From assembly GCA_030608745.1 (NCBI GenBank), contig JAUWDQ010000043.1, positions 1 through 13,890 of the forward strand: DNA of 13,890 nt, written 5' to 3'. The notes under the pieces were generated by a model. It made no database searches. It worked only from the letters and a program-made list of their open reading frames with translations, and had not been told where the DNA came from. Both the position numbers and the translations under genes were made by a program. Below are positions 1-5,405 of this stretch, in pieces. The first letter of the stretch is position 1. Every line of letters starts with the position of its first letter. The DNA comes from Pseudomonadota bacterium (GTDB lineage Bacteria > Desulfobacterota > BSN033 > WVXP01 > G020346125).

Positions 1-60
1 GTGTGAGTCCGTGTCCTGCGAGTCCGTGTCCGTGTCCTTGTCCTTGTCCGTGGCGTTGCG
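1..60. repeat. Degenerate hexamer tandem array
   Basis: The left edge of the window, downstream of the last gene, is a low-complexity stretch built from a 6-nt unit close to CGTGTC or CTTGTC. The units are in phase from 19 to 54 (CGAGTC, CGTGTC, CGTGTC, CTTGTC, CTTGTC, CGTGGC) and the pattern decays through about 100 into related GTCCGT/GTTCGT words. No stable gene is seen here. The short reading frames across it encode only Pro/Cys/Ser-rich low-complexity peptides. The array may continue to the left of the window. Confidence 0.6.
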
Positions 61-129
61 TTCGTGCGTCCGTGGTCCGTTCGTTCGATTCTTCGTTCAA
101 ATGCTTGGTGAGATGTATAGTAATACGTC

Positions 130-969
130 TCAGCTCTCCACGATCGTATCCCTCAACTCGCTGTCGAGGATGCAGAGGAATTCCCATTTCGTCCTTTCCA
201 GAATTTTCCTCTCGAAGTGATCGCTGGCCATGAGCTTCTCTCTGTGTCTGTACATTCCATAGACTAATTCGAAGATCCCCTTGCCCAGGAGAGCTTCAGT
301 CTTAAAGATGAGAGGCGTCCAATCATCTTCCCTCTTAGGACTCATTTCCAAGGTAGCCCGCAGTTCCCCCTCTAGCCTGTCCGCCCCTTCCCTCTCACAC
401 TTGTTAATCGCAAAGATATCCCCGATTTCCAGTATCCCTGCCTTAATGGCCTGAATATCATCCCCCTGTCCGGGGACCAAGACCACGACGGAGGTGTGGG
501 CCGTATTGACGATATCAACCTCGTCCTGGCCGACTCCAACGGTTTCTACGATGATGATATCCTTGCCCATGGCATCCATGACCTTGATGATGTCATTGGT
601 CGATCGAGATAAGCCCCCCAGGTTTCCCCTTGTCGCCAGGCTTCTGATGAACACCCCGTCGTCAATGCTATGCCTCTGCATTCGAATTCGGTCTCCCAGA
701 ATGGCCCCTCCAGTAAAAGGGCTTGTTGGGTCCACGGCGACAATCCCGACAGTTTTTTCCTCCTTCCGGAAGATTTCCACGGTTTTGTCAACCAGGGTGC
801 TCTTTCCGGAGCCGGGAGGGCCCGTTATCCCGATAATGTAGGCATTTCCCGTTTTTGGGTAGATCTTCTTAAGTTCTTCCATGGCGTTGGGCATGCGATC
901 ATCGATGTCCCTCATCAGCCTGGAAGCTGCCCTGATATCGCCCCGAAGGATTTCTTCCGCCAAACTCAT
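130..969 (-). CDS. meaB: MeaB/ArgK-type GTPase, B12 mutase chaperone
   Basis: A 279-aa SIMIBI-class P-loop GTPase of the MeaB/ArgK family. Known members gate delivery of adenosylcobalamin to methylmalonyl-CoA-type mutases and protect them from inactivation. Visible motifs are Walker A GPPGSGKST (residues 50-58), the family hallmark DPTSPFTGGAILGDRIRM starting at residue 80, ATRGNLGGLS (about 102-111), and the switch motif VETVGVGQDE (131-140). The guanine-specificity motif, normally NKxD, reads NKCE (189-192), with Glu for Asp. The protein is somewhat shorter than the usual 310-330 aa, mainly at the termini. The ATG at 969 is chosen because homology starts directly after it; its Shine-Dalgarno is poor. 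It is the last gene of the block, 143 nt after an acyl-CoA dehydrogenase. A MeaB-like protein encoded near both mutase subunits supports a chaperone role for that mutase. Confidence 0.92.
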   Translation of the reverse strand: MSLAEEILRGDIRAASRLMRDIDDRMPNAMEELKKIYPKTGNAYIIGITGPPGSGKSTLVDKTVEIFRKEEKTVGIVAVDPTSPFTGGAILGDRIRMQRHSIDDGVFIRSLATRGNLGGLSRSTNDIIKVMDAMGKDIIIVETVGVGQDEVDIVNTAHTSVVVLVPGQGDDIQAIKAGILEIGDIFAINKCEREGADRLEGELRATLEMSPKREDDWTPLIFKTEALLGKGIFELVYGMYRHREKLMASDHFERKILERTKWEFLCILDSELRDTIVES

Positions 970-992
970 GCGTCACCCGTTGGTATAGGGTC

Positions 993-1083
993 TATCTGGT
1001 TTGTCTAGTCTATTTGGTTCTTTTCGTTCATCTCGTTGACCAGATAAACCAAATGAACCAAAGAAACCATATCAACCAGAAAT
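993..1083. repeat. Palindromic array of 9-nt units
   Basis: This array fills most of the 143-nt gap between meaB and the acyl-CoA dehydrogenase gene. The right arm (1039-1083) is five consecutive 9-mers: accagataa, accaaatga, accaaagaa, accatatca, accagaaat. The left arm (993-1037) is five 9-mers in the opposite sense: tatctggtt, tgtctagtc, tatttggtt, cttttcgtt, catctcgtt. The centre is at 1038. Reverse-complementing the left arm gives a match to the right arm at about three quarters of positions, so a transcript could fold into one long imperfect hairpin. Function is unknown. Confidence 0.65.
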
Positions 1084-1112
1084 GCGCTCCCCATTACCCT
1101 TTTTTGGGATAT

Positions 1113-2282
1113 CTATAAAGCCCTTCCGGGAACACCGATATGCCTCGCGATGACGATCCTTTGGATTTCCGAAGTTCCCTCGCCGATGTCCAGAAGTTTC
1201 TGATTTCGGTAATGCCTCTCGACGGGATATTCCTTCATTAAACCGTATCCCCCATGGAGTTGAACGGCTTGGTTGGCAACGCGATGATACGTTTCGGAAC
1301 AGACCAATTTTGCCATGGCAGATTCCTTGGAAAAGGGACGTTTCAGATCGGCGAGCCAGCAGGCCTTATAGAGTATCAGCCTGGCCATTTCGATTTCGGT
1401 ATACATGTCAGCCAGTTTAAAGGCATTTACCTGAAATGAGCCAATGGGCCTCCCGAACTGCTCCCTTTCGTGTCCATATTTCATGGCACACTCAAAAGCT
1501 CCTTGGGCCCCACCCAGACCCATGGCACCGATGCTGAGCCTTCCCCCGTCGAGGGTCTCCAACATTTGGTGAAACCCCTCGCCCCTTTCCCCGAGGAGGT
1601 TCTCCTTAGGGACCCGGCAATCCGCGAAGGAGAGTTCTCCCGTATTGGAGGCTCGCCAAACCATTTTACCATGCATGGTTTTCGCCTCAAACCCTGGAGT
1701 TCCATTTGGAACCAAAATGCAGGAGAGCTCCTTGGACCCTTTCTGCCTCTCCCCTGTTACAGCCTGCACCACGCAGACGGCACTGATTTCCGTTGAAGAG
1801 TTGGTGATGAAGATCTTACTTCCGTTGATGACCCAATGGTCGCCCTCCAGCGTAGCCCTGGTCGCGGTGGCTCCCGCATCGGAACCGGCATTGGGTTCGG
1901 TCAGGCCAAAGGAGGCCAAGGTTTTCCCCACAACGAGGTCGGGAACCCATTGTTTTTTCTGGTTATCATTTCCGAAATGGTAAATGGGGGATATTCCCAG
2001 GGAACACCCCGCGGCCAATGTGGCCGCCTGGGATCCATCGACCCGGGCGATTTCCTCGGTTGCGATGATATAGGCCAGATAGCCCATATCAGATCCGCCG
2101 TATTCCTCCGAGACATATAACCCGAATAGTCCCAGTTCCCCCATGCGGTGGGTCAATGGGACGGAGAATTCCTCCTTATCATCAAGTTCCTGGGCCACGG
2201 GGGCGATCTCCTTCTCTGCGAAGGTCCTGATCATTTTTCGAACCATCTCTTGTTCTTCGGCCAAATCGAAATCCAAAGCCAT
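1113..2282 (-). CDS. Acyl-CoA dehydrogenase (FAD, ETF-dependent)
   Basis: A full-length 389-aa acyl-CoA dehydrogenase. It oxidises an acyl-CoA to the 2-enoyl-CoA and passes electrons from FAD to ETF. The three-part fold is complete: an N-terminal helical domain (from MALDFDLAEEQ), a middle beta domain with the FAD-binding signature GLTEPNAGSD, and a C-terminal helical domain with QAVQLHGGYG followed by EYPVERHYRN. The catalytic base is present as Glu368 in IGEGTSEIQ. That position and spacing fit the short-chain/butyryl-CoA type and argue against the isovaleryl-CoA type, whose base lies elsewhere. The ATG at 2282 has a strong Shine-Dalgarno (AAAGGAGGAGGG) just upstream. The gene lies 71 nt after the mutase small subunit, so its substrate may be the mutase product or substrate. 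Exact chain specificity cannot be read from sequence. Confidence 0.93.
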   Translation of the reverse strand: MALDFDLAEEQEMVRKMIRTFAEKEIAPVAQELDDKEEFSVPLTHRMGELGLFGLYVSEEYGGSDMGYLAYIIATEEIARVDGSQAATLAAGCSLGISPIYHFGNDNQKKQWVPDLVVGKTLASFGLTEPNAGSDAGATATRATLEGDHWVINGSKIFITNSSTEISAVCVVQAVTGERQKGSKELSCILVPNGTPGFEAKTMHGKMVWRASNTGELSFADCRVPKENLLGERGEGFHQMLETLDGGRLSIGAMGLGGAQGAFECAMKYGHEREQFGRPIGSFQVNAFKLADMYTEIEMARLILYKACWLADLKRPFSKESAMAKLVCSETYHRVANQAVQLHGGYGLMKEYPVERHYRNQKLLDIGEGTSEIQRIVIARHIGVPGRAL

Positions 2283-2313
2283 CGAGACCCTCCTCCTTTG
2301 CCATCCGGCGAGA

Positions 2314-2349
2314 AAGGGGTAAAATGGGGTGAAAAACCCCTATCCCCTT
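2314..2349. other. G/C-tract inverted repeat in intergenic gap
   Basis: In the 71-nt gap between the mutase small subunit gene and the acyl-CoA dehydrogenase gene, AAGGGG (2314-2319) pairs with CCCCTT (2344-2349), and an inner GGGGT pairs with ACCCC across a GAAAA loop. Transcribed on the minus strand this gives a nested hairpin. No U-run follows, so an intrinsic terminator is not supported. It could be an mRNA-processing or stability element. Confidence 0.35.
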
Positions 2350-2353
2350 GTTT

Positions 2354-2803
2354 CTACTTCCTTGGCTTGATATTGCGGCGAACCCAATTCACCGTATCCC
2401 CAATAGACGTTCCCGGCGTGAAAACCTCTTTTATGCCCGCGTCCCTGAGCTTGGAGATATCCTCCTCGGGGATGATGCCGCCGCCGAATACCACGATATC
2501 GTCAGCCCCCTTCTCCTTCAGGAGCTCCACAACACGGGGAAAGAGGTAGTCATGGGCTCCGGCCAGGCTACTGAGGCCGATGCTATCCACATCCTCCTCA
2601 ATGGCCGCTGCCACGATCTGTTCCGGGGTTTGGTGGAGTCCCGTATAGATCACCTCAAAGCCCGCATCCCTGAACCCCCGTGCGATGATTTTTGCCCCTC
2701 GGTCGTGCCCATTCAGCCCCGGTTTGGCCACCATAATCCGGATTTTCCTTTCAGGACTCATATTCCCTTTCCCATCGCCCATTGGCGTATTTGACATCTT
2801 CAT
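2354..2803 (-). CDS. icmB: Acyl-CoA mutase small subunit, B12-binding (IcmB-like)
   Basis: A 149-aa stand-alone cobalamin-binding subunit of the methylmalonyl/isobutyryl-CoA mutase family. The Rossmann-like B12 domain starts at KIRIMVAKPG. His33, in NGHDRG, is the expected cobalt ligand. SSL supplies the SxL motif and VVFGGGIIPEED the GG motif that holds the nucleotide tail. The tail resembles IcmB proteins (GGGIIPE, KEVFTPGTS, WVRRNI). The Asp of the canonical DxHxxG motif is Asn31 here (codon AAT). The start is uncertain. ATG 2803 gives a 14-aa extension without a Shine-Dalgarno. ATG 2761 (MSPERKIRI) is preceded by GGGAAAGGGA and gives 135 aa, the usual family length, so it is the better biological candidate. 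The gene is separated from the large subunit by 182 nt. Methylmalonyl-CoA mutase small subunit is the alternative. Confidence 0.9.
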   Translation of the reverse strand: MKMSNTPMGDGKGNMSPERKIRIMVAKPGLNGHDRGAKIIARGFRDAGFEVIYTGLHQTPEQIVAAAIEEDVDSIGLSSLAGAHDYLFPRVVELLKEKGADDIVVFGGGIIPEEDISKLRDAGIKEVFTPGTSIGDTVNWVRRNIKPRK

Positions 2804-2824
2804 TATGTGTGAGGGATAATCTTT

Positions 2825-2861
2825 GAGAAAATCGTCCTTCGCTCCTCAAAAATATTTTCTC
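2825..2861. other. Inverted repeat between mutase subunit genes
   Basis: GAGAAAAT (2825-2832) is an exact inverted match to ATTTTCTC (2854-2861). An overlapping alternative pair is TTTGAG (2822-2827) with CTCAAA (2845-2850). In the minus-strand transcript these lie after the large-subunit stop and just before the small-subunit start. The two pairings are mutually exclusive. No U-tract identifies a terminator. Confidence 0.3.
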
Positions 2862-2938
2862 GACTATTCTAAAGTTCGCTCTACTGCAGGAGCGCCTGGG
2901 GCTCTACTCCGCCTCACAACTTATCGGAGCGTGCAGCG

Positions 2939-2978
2939 CCCTAACCGGATGACTGCAACACCGCAGCACCGCGACACT
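2939..2978. repeat. Degenerate octamer array, copy 1 (downstream of mutase large subunit)
   Basis: Five consecutive 8-nt units read CCCTAACC, GGATGACT, GCAACACC, GCAGCACC, GCGACACT and end eight bases from the mutase large-subunit stop codon. Its reverse complement shares CGGTTAGGG and GTGCTGCGGT with the array at 4679-4726, upstream of the same gene. The two copies therefore bracket that gene in inverted orientation. Confidence 0.5.
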
Positions 2979-2985
2979 ATGTAAT

Positions 2986-4659
2986 TTAGAACATTCCTGG
3001 ATCCGTGTAGGTCCCGAAGACCTCCCTGAAGACATCACAGATCTCCTGCAACGTGGCATATTCCCGAACGGCGTTGATGATGTGAGGCATGAGGTTTTCA
3101 TCCCCTTCGGCGGCACCTCTTAGCTCTTTCAAATGGTCCTTCACCCTTTGTGTGTTCCTCATTTCCTTTACTTCCCGCAACCTTTTTAATTGTCTTCTTT
3201 CAATCAGAGGATCCATCTTCCATGTGGTGATGGGAGCATGATCGGTTGCGTATTTATTTACACCCACAACCACTTTTTTCGCATCGTCGATCAATTTCTG
3301 GTATTGATAGGCGGCCTGTGCGATTTCCGCTTGAGGATATCCCTTTTCTATCGCCGCGAGCATTCCCCCCATGTCATCGATTTTTTGAATGTATTCCAGG
3401 GCCTCTGTCTCTACTCGATTGGTCAGGGTTTCAACGAAGTAAGAACCCCCGAGGGGATCAATATTGTTGGTTACCCCCGTTTCCTCTGCCAAAATTTGCT
3501 GAGTCCTCAAGGCTATGGTAGCGGCCTCCTCCGTGGGAATCGCATAAACCTCATCGAGGGAGTTGGTATGCAGTGACTGGGTGCCTCCCAGAACAGCGGC
3601 AAGGGCTTCATAGGCGGTTCGTATGACGTTGTTGTAGGGTTGTTGAGCACTCAGCGAACATCCCGCCGTCTGGGTATGGAACCGGAGCATCAAGGAGCGG
3701 GGATTTTTGGCCTTGAACCTCTCCTTCATAATCCTCGCCCATATGCGCCTGGCTGCCCGGAACTTGGCAATCTCCTCGAAGAAGTCGATGTGAGAATCGA
3801 AGAAGAAGGAGAGGCGCGGGGCGAAATAATCCACCTCCAGACCCCTTTCCAGTGCCGCTTCGACGTAAGCAATCCCATCAGCCAGGGTAAAGGCCAGTTC
3901 TTGAACTGCCGTCGATCCGGCTTCCCTGATATGATATCCGCTGATACTAATGGTATTCCATCGAGGAACCTCCCTGGTGCAGTATTCTATGGTGTCGACG
4001 ATGAGCCGGATCGACGGTTGGGGCGGAAGCATGAAGGTTTTTTGGGCGATGAACTCCTTGAGCATGTCGTTCTGTATGGTTCCTCCGACCTGGCTCTTGC
4101 TCACCCCCTGTTTTTCTGCAACGACGATGTACATGGCCAACAGAATAGGTGCCGGTGGATTGATGGTCATCGAAGTAGTTACTTTTTCCAGAGGAATTCC
4201 CTCCAACAGGATCTCCATATCCTTGAGGGTATCTACGGCTACCCCGCATTTCCCGATTTCACCCCTTGCCATGGGGGAGTCGCTGTCGTATCCCATCAGG
4301 GTAGGGTAATGAAAGGCGATGGATAGCCCGGTTTCTCCATGTTCCAGAAGATAATGAAACCGCTGGTTTGTCTCCTCAGGCCCCCCCAACCCGGAGAACA
4401 TTCGCATCGTCCAGATCTTTCCCCGGTACATTGAAGCTTGAACCCCTCGAGTGAATGGATAGACGCCGGGAAAACCAATGTCCCTCGAGTAATCTAAATT
4501 CTCGATGTCCTTCGGGGTATAGAGTCCTTTTACCTCCATATCGGAGATGGTCGAAAATCGGGGTAGCCTCTCGGGGACCTCCGAGAGTATCTTGCTCAGG
4601 TCTTCAGTCCACCTTCTCTCCTCGTCCCCGATGGCCTTCAAATGATCTTCTCGAAACAT
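2986..4659 (-). CDS. icmA: Acyl-CoA mutase large subunit (isobutyryl-CoA mutase-like)
   Basis: A 557-aa catalytic TIM-barrel subunit of the methylmalonyl-CoA mutase family, without a fused B12 domain. Family motifs include YPFTRGV, GYDSDSP, SMTINPPAP, GTIQND, SISGYHIREAG (Tyr242/His243), and GGTQSLHTNSLDE. Aligned by hand to the Propionibacterium mutase, its substrate-reading Tyr89 and Arg207 correspond to Phe88 and Gln206 here, exactly 118 residues apart. Phe/Gln is the known signature of isobutyryl-CoA mutase, and Arg would be needed for the methylmalonyl carboxylate. The predicted reaction is isobutyryl-CoA <-> n-butyryl-CoA; branched C5 acyl-CoAs such as pivalyl/isovaleryl are possible alternatives. 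Automated annotation will probably read methylmalonyl-CoA mutase. The block AFHYPT has His117 where the family usually has Asp. The ATG at 4659 follows a purine-rich AAAGGGGGG. The large subunit belongs with the small subunit at 2354-2803. Confidence 0.93.
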   Translation of the reverse strand: MFREDHLKAIGDEERRWTEDLSKILSEVPERLPRFSTISDMEVKGLYTPKDIENLDYSRDIGFPGVYPFTRGVQASMYRGKIWTMRMFSGLGGPEETNQRFHYLLEHGETGLSIAFHYPTLMGYDSDSPMARGEIGKCGVAVDTLKDMEILLEGIPLEKVTTSMTINPPAPILLAMYIVVAEKQGVSKSQVGGTIQNDMLKEFIAQKTFMLPPQPSIRLIVDTIEYCTREVPRWNTISISGYHIREAGSTAVQELAFTLADGIAYVEAALERGLEVDYFAPRLSFFFDSHIDFFEEIAKFRAARRIWARIMKERFKAKNPRSLMLRFHTQTAGCSLSAQQPYNNVIRTAYEALAAVLGGTQSLHTNSLDEVYAIPTEEAATIALRTQQILAEETGVTNNIDPLGGSYFVETLTNRVETEALEYIQKIDDMGGMLAAIEKGYPQAEIAQAAYQYQKLIDDAKKVVVGVNKYATDHAPITTWKMDPLIERRQLKRLREVKEMRNTQRVKDHLKELRGAAEGDENLMPHIINAVREYATLQEICDVFREVFGTYTDPGMF

Positions 4660-4678
4660 CGAATCCCCCCTTTAAAAT

Positions 4679-4726
4679 CGGTTATGCGGTTATGCAGTGC
4701 TGCGGTCGTGCGGTTAGGGTGGTGTA
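4679..4726. repeat. Degenerate octamer array, copy 2 (upstream of mutase large subunit)
   Basis: Six 8-nt units read CGGTTATG, CGGTTATG, CAGTGCTG, CGGTCGTG, CGGTTAGG, GTGGTGTA. They lie in the 140-nt gap between the adenosyltransferase gene and the mutase large-subunit gene, about 20 nt upstream of the mutase start, so they would form most of the untranslated leader. It is an inverted relative of the array at 2939-2978. Confidence 0.5.
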
Positions 4727-4799
4727 CATTCTATTTAAACTGCGTGACAAATTGATGTTCAGAACCTCCTTTTTCAGATCTTCAGACACCTCAAGCCCA

Positions 4800-5387
4800 T
4801 CAGACCTCAATCCCCTCCCGGGAATGGATACCTTCCTTGTAGTAGTGCTTTACCTCTACCATCTCCGTCACCAGGTCCGCCCTTTCGATCACCTCCTTTC
4901 TGGCGTTTCTCCCCGTAAGGATCAGCTCAACATGGGGAGGTCTTGAATCGAGGAGATCCAGGAGGGTCTCCAGGGAAATGAGGCCGTAATCCACTGCCAC
5001 GTTGATTTCATCCAATACCACGATATCATACTCTCCGCTTGTAATGACCTCCTTTGCCAGTTCAAAGGCTTTCTGGGCTAATTCGATATCGATCTTATCG
5101 GGGTTATCTCGATTGACGAAGGTTTCACGGCCCATCTGTTTGATAACGATATCGGGCGAGAGTCGGCGGGCTGTCTCCACCTCACCATATCGGATATTGC
5201 CCTTCATAAATTGGATGATGTAAACTTTGAGGCCGTGTCCGAGAGCCCGCATGGCAAGGCCCAGGGCTGCGGTGGTTTTTCCCTTTCCCGTTCCGGTATA
5301 GACCTGAATCATTCCGTTCGATTTTCCCCTGTCCCTTTTCATTACTACCCCTTCAAGTAACACCGGAGGGCCACAGAACATCACCAT
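4800..5387 (-). CDS. cobO: Cob(I)alamin / cob(I)yrinate a,c-diamide adenosyltransferase (CobA/CobO type)
   Basis: A 195-aa P-loop enzyme of the CobA/CobO/BtuR family, which transfers the 5'-deoxyadenosyl group of ATP to cob(I)alamin or corrinoid precursors to make adenosylcobalamin. Visible motifs are Walker A GTGKGKTT (32-39) in the context MIQVYTGTGKGKTTAALGLA, the Walker B-like VVLDEIN (123-129), LTGRNA (157-162), and the family tail HYYKEGIHSREGIEV. The start is ambiguous. ATG 5387, or ATG 5381 two codons on, gives an atypical leader; ATG 5342 (MKRDRGK) gives about 180 aa, closer to the usual N-terminus. It lies 18 nt after the 644-aa HdrA-like gene and directly before the B12-dependent mutase, so it most likely supplies that enzyme's cofactor and not a complete B12 biosynthesis pathway, of which no other gene is present here. 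Confidence 0.93.
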   Translation of the reverse strand: MVMFCGPPVLLEGVVMKRDRGKSNGMIQVYTGTGKGKTTAALGLAMRALGHGLKVYIIQFMKGNIRYGEVETARRLSPDIVIKQMGRETFVNRDNPDKIDIELAQKAFELAKEVITSGEYDIVVLDEINVAVDYGLISLETLLDLLDSRPPHVELILTGRNARKEVIERADLVTEMVEVKHYYKEGIHSREGIEV

Positions 5388-5405
5388 GGGAACCGGAGGC
5401 TCCCA

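Noticed and set aside
2314..2349. Intrinsic terminator after the mutase small subunit
   Set aside because: The hairpin is present but no U-run follows it on the transcribed strand.
3640..4326. Plus-strand open frame of about 228 codons
   Set aside because: Antisense to the mutase large subunit, whose motifs are intact on the minus strand.
4660..4799. Possible cobalamin riboswitch or promoter before the mutase large subunit
   Set aside because: No B12-box-like conserved core was recognised. A TAGAAT -10-like word exists on the minus strand, but TTGTCA is only 11 nt away and the correctly spaced hexamer is a poor -35.
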